Below, piece by piece: positions 1 to 5,318 of a DNA stretch of 7,138 bases. Both the position numbers and the translations under genes were made by a program. The stretch comes from Candidatus Sumerlaeota bacterium. GTDB lineage: Bacteria > Sumerlaeota > Sumerlaeia > SLMS01. Under the pieces are notes generated by a model that ran no database searches, had not been told where the DNA came from, and saw only the letters and a program-made list of their open reading frames with translations. The DNA lies in NCBI GenBank assembly GCA_020850785.1, contig JADZDZ010000044.1:1-7138 (forward strand), written 5' to 3'. How positions within the stretch are numbered: position 1 is the first letter of the stretch; every line of letters begins with the position of its first letter.

Positions 1-489
1 CAGAGCATGATTCAGGGGAGCGCATCGACGCTGCCGGCGGTGCTGCTGATGGTGGGGATCGGCATCCTTATCACGGCGGTGCAGGGGCCGAAGGGATGGT
101 CGGACGCGAACGGCGGAAACGTGTGGCCCGTGATCGCGGGAATAAAGCCGTACTTCGCAATGCTGCCGAACACGAGGCTGGGCTACGTGGTGATCTTCAC
201 GGTGTGCGCGCCGCTGGCGCTGTACCGCGGGCCGCTGAACACCTGGGGACTCGGTTTTGGCATGGCGACGCTGCTGATTTCCGGTGCCGGATACCCGGCG
301 GCGGCGGTGATGGGAATGCTGATGACCGTTGGGCAGATTCAGGGGGTGTGTGATCCGACGAACACGGCGAATGTGTGGCTGGCAAATGAGCTGCGCGTGG
401 ACGTGATGTCGCTCATGTGGCGCACGATTCCCTACATCTGGGTGATGGGAATCATGGGATTGATCATCTCCGCGTTTGTGTTCATGTGA
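1..489 (+). CDS. Membrane transporter, C-terminal part (5' end outside window)
   Basis: The reading frame is open from the first base, so the visible 162 residues are probably the C-terminal end of a larger permease; the first ATG at base 7 is unlikely to be the true start. Hydrophobic segments lie at about residues 12-28, 60-75, 83-95, 98-117 and 143-161, and the last runs to the C-terminus. A polar motif between segments, QGVCDPTNTANVW (residues 113-125), has the Asp-Pro plus Asn/Thr character of the re-entrant or binding loops in ion-coupled carboxylate/gluconate-type carriers (ion transporter superfamily). That placement is by resemblance only, and I cannot name the family. The stop codon lies two bases before the start of the HyuA-like gene, so the two are almost certainly co-transcribed. 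The inferred role is import of that enzyme's substrate across the inner membrane. Confidence 0.75.
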   Translation, partial: QSMIQGSASTLPAVLLMVGIGILITAVQGPKGWSDANGGNVWPVIAGIKPYFAMLPNTRLGYVVIFTVCAPLALYRGPLNTWGLGFGMATLLISGAGYPAAAVMGMLMTVGQIQGVCDPTNTANVWLANELRVDVMSLMWRTIPYIWVMGIMGLIISAFVFM

Positions 490-491
490 CG

Positions 492-2657
492 ATGAGCGAC
501 GCGACGACTTCGCAATCACGCCGCATCAAGATCGGCATCGACGTTGGCGGAACGTTCACGCACGCGGTGGCGGTGGACATCGCAACGATGGACCTTGTGG
601 GGAAGGCTGTCGTGCCGACGACGCACTACGCGAAGGAGGGCGTGGCGCGCGGCGTCGTGGAATCGATGCAGAAGCTGCTGGAGAAGACGGGCATCTCCCC
701 CGCCGACGTGATCCTGATCGCGCATTCCACGACGCAGGCGACGAATGCGCTGCTGGAGGGGGACGTGGCGAAGGTGGGCATCATCGGCATGTCCACGGGG
801 CCGGGCGCGATCCGCGCGCGCATGGAAAGCAACACGGGAGACATTGAGCTGGCCGCGGGGAAATTCCTGCACACGTGTTACCGGTTCATCGACACGGCGA
901 AGGATTTCAACGACGACACGATTCGCCGCATGGTGCGCGAGTTGATGGAGGAGGGCGCGCAGGCGCTGGTTTCAAGCGAATCATTCGGCGTGGACAATCC
1001 GCAGCGCGAACTGCGCGTGGCGGAAATCGCGGCGGAGATGGGCCTCGCGGCGTGCGCCAGCAGTTCGCTGTCGCAACTGTACGGCCTTCGCGTTCGCACG
1101 CGCACGGCGGTGATCAACGCGTCCATGCTGCCGAAGATGCTGGAAACGGCAAACATGACGGAGAAGGCGGTGCGCGAAAGCGGCATCGACGTGCCGTTGA
1201 TGGTGATGCGTTCCGACGGCGGCATCATGGACATCGAGGCGATGCGTCGGCGCCCGATCCTGACGATGCTCTCCGGGCCCGCGGCGGGCGTCGCGGCGGC
1301 GCTGATGTATGAACGCATTTCCGACGGCACGATGATCGAGGTGGGCGGAACATCCTCCGACATTTGCGTGATCAAGAATGGGCGTCCCATCGTGACGCAT
1401 GGCGAGATTGGCGGCTACCGGCTCTTCATCAAGACGCTGGATGTGCGCACCGTGGGAATCGCCGGCGGTTCCGTGCCGCGCATCAAGGGGGGGAAGGTGA
1501 TCGACGTCGGCCCCCGCAGCGCCCACATCGCGAAGCTGGGCTACGAGGCCTTCGCAAAGGACGTGCAGAGCGTCGAGCCGGTGAACATCCAGCCGAAACC
1601 GGAGGACCCGAAGGACTACCTGGCGCTGAAGTTGAACGGCGAGGCGGAACCTTCGGTGACGATTACGCCCACCGGCGCGGCGAACGTGCTGGGGCTGGCA
1701 ACGGGCTACGGCCGCGGTAACATGGACAGCATCACGAAGTGCTTCGAGGTGGTGGGAAAAACCGTGGGCATGGACGCGAAGAAGCTGGCGGATCGCCTGC
1801 TCGACATCAGCACGCGAAAGGTGATTCCCGTCGTGCGCGCGATGCTGAGCGAGCACAAGCTGCTGGGGCGCCAGATCACCTTCGTCGGCGGCGGCGGCGG
1901 TGCGGAGGCGATTGTGCCCTACACGGCGCAGAAGATGAAGCTGGAGCATCGCATCGCGAAGAACAACGAGGTCATCTCCGCCATCGGCGTCGCGCTGGGA
2001 ATCATTCAGGACACCGTTGAGCGCACCATGATGAACCCCGGCGAGGCGGACCTGGTGCAGATTCGCCGCGAGGCGTTTGAGTCGGTGCTGCGCATGGGCG
2101 CGGATGCCAGTTCCATCGAGGTGATCGTGGAGGTCGATCGGCAGACGAAGCGCGTGAGCGCCACCGCGCGCGGCACGCCGGAGCTTCGCACGCGGCTGCT
2201 GGGCGGCAAGCTTCCCACGGATGATGAGCTGCGCGCGAAGGCGGCAAAGACGGCGCGCATGGATGCAGCGCGGATGAATCGCCTGAACGAGGACGGCTGG
2301 ATGTGCGTCTACAGCGGCGAACGCGAACGCAAACTTCTGGGCCTTTTCACGATGATCGACACCCCCGTGATCGTGATCGACCGCGAAGGGATCGTGCGGC
2401 TTCAGGTGCCGGACGCGCGCGTGGACCTCGTCACCGCGGCGGAGCTTGAAGGCACGATGCAGAAGCTGATCGACAACTACACAACCTACGGCGATGCGGG
2501 CATGGTGCCGCCGGACATTTACCTCGTGAAGCCGGGGCAAATCGCGGACCTCACGGGTCTGCTGGAAGGCCCCCAGATGGTGAGCGTCGCGCGCGTTGAA
2601 ACGCAGTCGATGCTTCCCGGCGAAAAAGTTGCGGTGGTGTGCAGCAGGAAGGGATAG
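492..2657 (+). CDS. Hydantoinase/oxoprolinase family protein (HyuA-like), 721 aa
   Basis: The family contains ATP-dependent enzymes that open or activate amide rings and ketones (N-methylhydantoinase A, 5-oxoprolinase, acetone carboxylase subunits); the substrate here is unknown. The actin-like ATPase core is visible. It has the N-terminal phosphate loop D17-VGGTFTHAVAVD, S241-DGGIMD, L260-SGPAAGV, a second phosphate motif E283-VGGTSSD, V321-GIAGGS and a glycine-rich F464-VGGGGGAEA. These correspond to the hydantoinase A N-terminal and hydantoinase A domains, up to about residue 510. Residues 525-721 look globular, but I do not recognise the usual family C-terminal signature in them. The ATG at 492 is preferred over one at 417, which would add 25 residues overlapping the transporter; family members begin just before the first glycine motif. 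No Shine-Dalgarno is visible, so translation may be coupled to the transporter two bases upstream. No HyuB-type partner follows. Confidence 0.88.
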   Translation: MSDATTSQSRRIKIGIDVGGTFTHAVAVDIATMDLVGKAVVPTTHYAKEGVARGVVESMQKLLEKTGISPADVILIAHSTTQATNALLEGDVAKVGIIGMSTGPGAIRARMESNTGDIELAAGKFLHTCYRFIDTAKDFNDDTIRRMVRELMEEGAQALVSSESFGVDNPQRELRVAEIAAEMGLAACASSSLSQLYGLRVRTRTAVINASMLPKMLETANMTEKAVRESGIDVPLMVMRSDGGIMDIEAMRRRPILTMLSGPAAGVAAALMYERISDGTMIEVGGTSSDICVIKNGRPIVTHGEIGGYRLFIKTLDVRTVGIAGGSVPRIKGGKVIDVGPRSAHIAKLGYEAFAKDVQSVEPVNIQPKPEDPKDYLALKLNGEAEPSVTITPTGAANVLGLATGYGRGNMDSITKCFEVVGKTVGMDAKKLADRLLDISTRKVIPVVRAMLSEHKLLGRQITFVGGGGGAEAIVPYTAQKMKLEHRIAKNNEVISAIGVALGIIQDTVERTMMNPGEADLVQIRREAFESVLRMGADASSIEVIVEVDRQTKRVSATARGTPELRTRLLGGKLPTDDELRAKAAKTARMDAARMNRLNEDGWMCVYSGERERKLLGLFTMIDTPVIVIDREGIVRLQVPDARVDLVTAAELEGTMQKLIDNYTTYGDAGMVPPDIYLVKPGQIADLTGLLEGPQMVSVARVETQSMLPGEKVAVVCSRKG

Positions 2658-2692
2658 GATTGGGGTTGAACATCGCCTTGAATTCCCCAATC
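2658..2692. repeat. 8-bp perfect inverted repeat before the antitoxin gene
   Basis: GATTGGGG (2658-2665) and its exact complement CCCCAATC (2685-2692) are separated by 19 bases. The left arm begins at the base after the HyuA stop codon, and the right arm ends eight bases before the antitoxin ATG. It nearly fills the 43-base gap. Type II antitoxins commonly bind inverted repeats in their own promoter, so an operator is a reasonable reading. A hairpin ending the upstream operon is the alternative, but there is no T-tract after it. Confidence 0.45.
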
Positions 2693-2694
2693 AT
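2666..2694 (+). promoter_or_regulatory. Possible sigma70-type promoter for the antitoxin gene
   Basis: TTGAAC (2666-2671) and AATCAT (2689-2694) each match four of six consensus bases and are 17 bases apart. The expected start of transcription would fall at about the ATG at 2701, giving a leaderless or near-leaderless mRNA, consistent with the missing Shine-Dalgarno. The -10 box overlaps the right arm of the inverted repeat, as an autoregulatory operator would require. Four-of-six matches are common by chance, so this is weak. Confidence 0.22.
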
Positions 2695-2700
2695 GCGCCC

Positions 2701-2952
2701 ATGAGCCTTCACAAGCCAATCATCGAATTCGACGCGGTCATTGATTCCGCCAAGACGATTCGCATCCCCGCCGACATACCGAATGGGAAGGCGCACATTA
2801 CGATTTCCATGGCCGCAGAGGGGGAAGGAAGCGGGCAGGGGATTCTCGAACTTCTGGATCGCTGGGAAAAGGAACGCGACCCAGCAGAACCACGCCGCAC
2901 CAAGGAAGAAATCGATGACTACATTCGTCGAATGCGCGATGAATGGAACTAA
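2701..2952 (+). CDS. Small VapB-like antitoxin, 83 aa
   Basis: The protein has a short N-terminal beta-rich section (EFDAVID...IRIPADIPNG, residues 9-29) and a charged helical C-terminus ending RRTKEEIDDYIRRMRDEWN (65-83). That tail, with its acidic helix and final Arg-Asp-Glu-Trp, is typical of VapB-type antitoxins and would wrap around a PIN-domain toxin. The assignment is supported by the VapC-like start three bases downstream. The ATG at 2701 is chosen because frames further upstream lie inside the HyuA-like gene; no Shine-Dalgarno is visible. The gene is complete and uninterrupted, whereas its partner is broken, so it is now an orphan antitoxin at this locus. It may still repress its own promoter or neutralise a related toxin elsewhere. 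The exact antitoxin family is not certain. Confidence 0.7.
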   Translation: MSLHKPIIEFDAVIDSAKTIRIPADIPNGKAHITISMAAEGEGSGQGILELLDRWEKERDPAEPRRTKEEIDDYIRRMRDEWN

Positions 2953-2955
2953 CCA

Positions 2956-3086
2956 GTGAAGGTTTATCTGGATAGCTGCATCGTCATATATCACGTCGAG
3001 ATGAATCCGGATGCGATGAGTTTTGGACAAACGATCTGCGGCTTTCAAAAGTTACCGACAGGATCAAAATTCGCGTTCCGTTTTGA
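2956..3086 (+). pseudogene. PIN-domain toxin (VapC-like) remnant with internal deletion
   Basis: From the GTG at 2956 the first 15 codons read MKVYLDSCIVIYHVE, the standard start of a VapC-type PIN ribonuclease, with the first catalytic acid at D6. The match then stops. In a different frame, bases 3003-3083 read ESGCDEFWTNDLRLSKVTDR followed by IKIRVPF and a TGA at 3084-3086. This is the standard PIN C-terminus, with the conserved Thr-Asn-Asp. Intact relatives are about 120-145 residues, so some 80-100 central codons, including the middle catalytic acids, are missing and the two ends are out of frame. The junction is near 3000-3003, where short GATG-type repeats occur. The N-terminal frame runs on as unrelated sequence to 3228, overlapping the next gene. 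No active toxin can be made. The layout, antitoxin then toxin with a 3-base gap, is that of a vapBC operon. Confidence 0.82.
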
Positions 3087-3126
3087 AATCAACGCGCTTT
3101 CCTCTTTGCTCCCGACACGCGGGCGC

Positions 3127-3153
3127 GGGATGCTCCTCACATCCCAGCGAGGT
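3127..3153 (+). promoter_or_regulatory. Hairpin and ribosome binding site of the cyclophilin gene
   Basis: GAGGT at 3149-3153 lies 10 bases before the ATG at 3164 and decides that start over the GTG at 3158, which would be only 4 bases away. Just upstream, GGGATG (3127-3132) can pair with CATCCC (3140-3145) around a 7-base loop. The pairing is exact but short, and its role is unknown. Confidence 0.5.
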
Positions 3154-3163
3154 AACAGTGCCC

Positions 3164-3634
3164 ATGGCCAATTCGACAGTGACGATGGAAACGAGCAAGG
3201 GGACGATGAAGTTCCGCCTGTTCGATGACAAGGTTCCCAATACGACGAAGAATTTCAAGGACCTCATCAAGAAGGGTTTTTACAACAACCTGATCTTTCA
3301 CCGCGTGATCAAGAATTTCATGATTCAGGGCGGCTGCCCGGAGGGCTCCGGTCGCGGCGGACCCGGCTACAAGTTCGCCGACGAGTTCCATCCCACCCTG
3401 AAGCACGACAAACCGGGCCTGCTTTCCATGGCCAACGCGGGGCCGAACACCAACGGCTCGCAGTTCTTCGTGACGACGGTTCCGACGCCGTGGCTCGACA
3501 ACAAGCATGCAATTTTCGGCGAGTTGATCGAAGGTGCGGAGGTTTTGAAGGCGATTGAAACGACGCCGACCGGCCCCGGCGACCGCCCCGTTGAGGAAGT
3601 GAAGATGAAAAAGGTGACGGTCGAGGAAGGCTGA
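3164..3634 (+). CDS. Cyclophilin-type peptidyl-prolyl cis-trans isomerase, 156 aa
   Basis: The enzyme catalyses cis-trans isomerisation of Xaa-Pro bonds and assists protein folding. The single cyclophilin domain fills the protein. Key residues line up with human cyclophilin A: F45-H46-R47 (catalytic Arg55), F52-M53-I54-Q55-G56-G57 (Phe60/Gln63), the substrate-binding stretch N95-TNGSQFF, W110 (the cyclosporin-site Trp) and H115 in LDNKHAIFGE. All expected active-site residues are present. There is no signal peptide or lipobox, so it should be cytoplasmic, like PpiB, although the GCPEGSGRGGPGY loop and the conserved Trp differ from E. coli PpiB. The ATG at 3164 is preferred because of the GAGGT 10 bases upstream and because extensions beyond it read into the toxin remnant. 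glf follows after 15 bases, so co-transcription is likely, although the two functions are unrelated. Confidence 0.96.
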   Translation: MANSTVTMETSKGTMKFRLFDDKVPNTTKNFKDLIKKGFYNNLIFHRVIKNFMIQGGCPEGSGRGGPGYKFADEFHPTLKHDKPGLLSMANAGPNTNGSQFFVTTVPTPWLDNKHAIFGELIEGAEVLKAIETTPTGPGDRPVEEVKMKKVTVEEG

Positions 3635-3645
3635 GCGACGTCGCT
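3634..3645. repeat. 12-bp perfect palindrome between the cyclophilin gene and glf
   Basis: AGCGAC/GTCGCT is a perfect 12-base palindrome beginning on the last base of the cyclophilin stop codon and occupying most of the 15-base gap before glf. One or two such palindromes are expected by chance in a window this size, so function is doubtful. Confidence 0.3.
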
Positions 3646-3649
3646 GCGC

Positions 3650-4759
3650 GTGCAATACGACTACATCATCGTTGGCGCGGGCTTCTTCGGCGCCGTCTTC
3701 GCCCAGCAGGCGAAGGAGGCCGGAAAGTCCGTGCTTGTCGTCGACCGGCGCCATCACATCGGCGGCAACTGCTACTCGGAAAATTTCGAGGACACCAACA
3801 TCGTCGTGCACCTTTACGGCACGCACATCTTCCACACCAACAACGAGGAAATCTGGCGCTACATCAATCGTTTCACGGAGTTCAACCGCTACCAGCATCG
3901 CGTGCTCACGACGCACAGGGATCGTGTGTACGCGATGCCGATCAATCTGGGGACGATCAACCAGTTCTACAACCTGAACCTGAAACCGCACGAGGTGGAG
4001 GCGTTCCTCGAAACAAAGCGCGAGAAGATCGCGCAGCCGCAGAACTTCGAGGAACGCGCGCTGAGCGTGGTGGGCCGCGACCTTTACGAAGCCTTCTTCA
4101 AGGGCTACACGATGAAGCAGTGGGCGCGCGATCCGAGGGAGCTTCCCGCCAGCGTCTTCGCGCGGCTCCCCTTCCGCACCACGTTCCACGACTCCTACTT
4201 TGACGACAAGTACCAGGGCATTCCGCTGGGAGGCTACACCCCGATCTTCCAGCGGATGCTGGAAGGCATTCCCGTGGAACTTGGCGTTGATTATTTCGCC
4301 GACCGCGAGGCGCTCAACAAGCGCGGCCGCACAGTTGTCTATACAGGCGCAATTGACCAGTACTTCAACTATCAACACGGAAGGTTGAACTGGCGCAGCG
4401 TGCGCTTCGAAACCGAACGCATCGCGCGCGAGGATTATCAGGGGACCAGCGTGATGAACTACGCGGACACAGATGTTCCCTTCACGCGCATCCACGAACC
4501 GAAGCACCTGCACCTTGAAAAAACCCACACGCCAAACACCACGGTCATCGTGAGGGAGTTTTCATTGATGGATAACGAGCGCCCCTACTATCCCGTGAAC
4601 GCGGAGGAGGATCGCGCAACGCTGGCGAAATACCAGGCTCTTGCCGAACAGGAAAAGAACGTGATCTTTGGAGGCAGGCTGGCGGAATACAAGTACTACG
4701 ACATGCATCAGGTGATTGGCAGCGCGCTTCAGAAAGCACGGCGTGCTTTGGCCCCTTAA
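3650..4759 (+). CDS. glf: UDP-galactopyranose mutase, 369 aa
   Basis: The FAD flavoenzyme converts UDP-galactopyranose to UDP-galactofuranose, the donor for galactofuranose in O-antigen, capsule or other surface glycans; it is cytosolic. The length matches bacterial Glf (about 367-385 residues). The N-terminus has the Rossmann FAD-binding motif VGAGFFGAVFA (8-18) and the second FAD element DRRHHIGGNCY (32-42). GTHIFHTN (57-64), GYTMKQWARDP (152-162) with W158, the arginine-rich LPASVFARLPFR (165-176), PFTRIHEPKH (277-286) with R280, PYYPV (312-316) and YKYYDMHQ (347-354) follow in family order. They carry the arginines that hold the UDP-sugar diphosphate and the C-terminal Tyr/Asp that contact substrate and flavin. 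The start is GTG at 3650, placing the Rossmann motif eight residues in, as is normal; no Shine-Dalgarno is seen. No glycosyltransferase lies beside it, so its target polymer cannot be inferred here. Confidence 0.97.
   Translation: MQYDYIIVGAGFFGAVFAQQAKEAGKSVLVVDRRHHIGGNCYSENFEDTNIVVHLYGTHIFHTNNEEIWRYINRFTEFNRYQHRVLTTHRDRVYAMPINLGTINQFYNLNLKPHEVEAFLETKREKIAQPQNFEERALSVVGRDLYEAFFKGYTMKQWARDPRELPASVFARLPFRTTFHDSYFDDKYQGIPLGGYTPIFQRMLEGIPVELGVDYFADREALNKRGRTVVYTGAIDQYFNYQHGRLNWRSVRFETERIAREDYQGTSVMNYADTDVPFTRIHEPKHLHLEKTHTPNTTVIVREFSLMDNERPYYPVNAEEDRATLAKYQALAEQEKNVIFGGRLAEYKYYDMHQVIGSALQKARRALAP
4733..4749 (+). other. Short perfect hairpin at the 3' end of glf
   Basis: AAAGCAC (4733-4739) pairs exactly with GTGCTTT (4743-4749) around a 3-base loop, ending eight bases before the glf stop codon is complete. 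The following sequence is AT-rich (4756-4783) but has no clean T-run, so an intrinsic terminator is not convincing. It could be a pause or mRNA-stability element, or chance. Confidence 0.35.
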
Positions 4760-4816
4760 TAATCTTTAAATAAATATTAAAATGGCGTTGACCTTCGCTC
4801 AGCACAACGTCAGACA
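4758..4816 (+). promoter_or_regulatory. Possible cold-shock gene promoter with AT-rich upstream element
   Basis: About 26 bases (4758-4783) are almost pure A/T in an otherwise GC-rich window and lie directly upstream of TTGACC (4788-4793), the position of an UP element relative to a -35 box. The matching -10 site at a 17-base spacing, CAGACA (4811-4816), is poor. If real, transcription would begin near 4823 and give a leader of roughly 120 bases, similar to the long leader known for E. coli cspA. The AT stretch and the -35 match are visible; the promoter itself is inference. Confidence 0.3.
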
Positions 4817-4830
4817 CGCGGTCGCACGAT

Positions 4831-4848
4831 CAATGAAGGGCTTCATTG
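4831..4848 (+). other. Small perfect stem-loop in the cold-shock leader
   Basis: CAATGAA (4831-4837) pairs exactly with TTCATTG (4842-4848) around GGGC; as DNA, the repeat extends to 8 bp with a 2-base centre. It is followed by TTGTTAAG, which is not a convincing T-tract. It may be a leader hairpin of the cold-shock mRNA, an operator, or a weak end signal for glf. Confidence 0.4.
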
Positions 4849-4880
4849 TTGTTAAGCACCGGGGCATTCCCTCTGCTGTA

Positions 4881-4930
4881 GTTGGACTGTGGGAATCATA
4901 GTTGATCGAAGGCAACATTCCACCTCCAAC
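4881..4930 (+). promoter_or_regulatory. Structured 5' leader element just before the cold-shock ribosome binding site
   Basis: A 50-base interrupted stem can be drawn: GTTGGA (4881-4886) with TCCAAC (4925-4930), an internal loop, GTGG (4889-4892) with CCAC (4920-4923), a one-base bulge, AAT (4894-4896) with ATT (4917-4919), and a possible inner GTTG/CAAC (4901-4904 with 4913-4916). That is 13 outer pairs plus 4 inner ones. It ends three bases before the purine run AGGGAGAG. Cold-shock mRNAs of the cspA type are known to have structured leaders whose refolding with temperature controls translation and stability, so this is a candidate thermo-responsive element. The pairing is read by eye, with no energy calculated. 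Confidence 0.45.
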
Positions 4931-4933
4931 AAA

Positions 4934-4938
4934 GGGAG
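4934..4938 (+). promoter_or_regulatory. Ribosome binding site of the cold-shock gene
   Basis: GGGAG within AAAGGGAGAG lies 8 bases before the ATG at 4947. It is the strongest Shine-Dalgarno in the window and fixes that ATG against an upstream in-frame TTG at 4902. Confidence 0.8.
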
Positions 4939-4946
4939 AGCGTTTC

Positions 4947-5153
4947 ATGCCGACAGGTACCGTCAAATGGTTCAATGATGCAAAGGGCTTCGGATTCATT
5001 TCACCCGATGATCAGGGTGCCGACCTTTTCGTTCATCATTCCGCAATCAACATGGAAGGCTTCCGCACATTGAAGGAAGGCCAGCGCGTTCAGTTTGAGG
5101 CCGTTGATGGCCCCAAGGGGAAGCAGGCCAACAATGTGCAGGCGGTGAAGTAA
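4947..5153 (+). CDS. Cold-shock domain protein (CspA family), 68 aa
   Basis: This is a single cold-shock domain (OB-fold) protein that binds single-stranded RNA and DNA and acts as an RNA chaperone. It has the family N-terminus GTVKWFNDAKGFGFI, with RNP1 as K13-GFGFI and RNP2 as L27-FVHH, followed by SAINMEGFRTLKEGQRVQFE. The aromatic surface W8, F9, F15, F17 and F28 is kept. RNP2 usually reads VFVHF; here the last Phe is His (H31), a variant found in other bacterial family members. The length is the usual 65-70 residues. Expression is probably monocistronic: a long structured leader with its own likely promoter lies upstream, and an intrinsic terminator lies 35 bases after the stop. The sequence cannot show whether it is cold-induced or constitutive. 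Confidence 0.97.
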   Translation: MPTGTVKWFNDAKGFGFISPDDQGADLFVHHSAINMEGFRTLKEGQRVQFEAVDGPKGKQANNVQAVK

Positions 5154-5188
5154 CACCTCATCGCACACCACCAGCACTGCGAGGCAAC

Positions 5189-5224
5189 AAGGCTCCGGGT
5201 AATTCACCGGGGCCTTTCTTTAAT
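5189..5224 (+). terminator. Intrinsic terminator of the cold-shock gene
   Basis: AAGGCTCCGG (5189-5198) pairs with CCGGGGCCTT (5207-5216) through 10 pairs, including one G-T wobble, around an 8-base loop. The T-rich run TTTCTTTAATT follows (5215-5225). Confidence 0.85.
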
Positions 5225-5254
5225 TGCTGTCCGCGGGCTGATCCGGCGTTCTTC

Positions 5255-5289
5255 AAAAAAAAATCGCCGGTGAATTCCTCCACCGGCGA
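5255..5289 (-). terminator. Intrinsic terminator of gltB (minus strand)
   Basis: TCGCCGGTG (5264-5272) and CACCGGCGA (5281-5289) form a perfect 9-bp GC-rich stem with an 8-base loop. Nine A residues at 5255-5263 become a run of nine U in the minus-strand transcript, directly after the stem. It lies 30 bases past the gltB stop codon and faces the cold-shock terminator, insulating two convergent genes. Confidence 0.93.
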
Positions 5290-5318
5290 CTGCATTTGTT
5301 CCTGCGTTTGTGGGCTTG

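Noticed and set aside
417..491. Upstream ATG extending the HyuA-like protein by 25 residues
   Set aside because: It overlaps the transporter's conserved last membrane segment and has no family support; the ATG at 492 fits the family start.
981..2690. A 569-codon open frame on the minus strand opposite the HyuA-like gene
   Set aside because: It is antisense to a gene with clear conserved motifs, is rich in His/Arg/Ala as expected from GC-biased codons read backwards, and has no recognisable domain.
3043..3088. TTTCAAAA / TTTTGAAA 8-bp inverted repeat with a 30-base spacer
   Set aside because: It is inside the toxin remnant's coding sequence, AT-rich and widely spaced; a match like this is easily due to chance.
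3023..3163. In-frame ATG extending the cyclophilin by 47 residues
   Set aside because: The extension reads through the toxin remnant in another frame and does not look like a signal peptide; GAGGT at 3149-3153 supports the start at 3164.
3137..4528. A 463-codon minus-strand open frame opposite the cyclophilin gene and glf
   Set aside because: Both plus-strand genes are certain; the antisense translation shows only compositional bias.
4902..4946. TTG start extending the cold-shock protein by 15 residues
   Set aside because: It would lie inside the leader stem-loop and before the strong ribosome binding site; the family begins at MPTGTVKWF.
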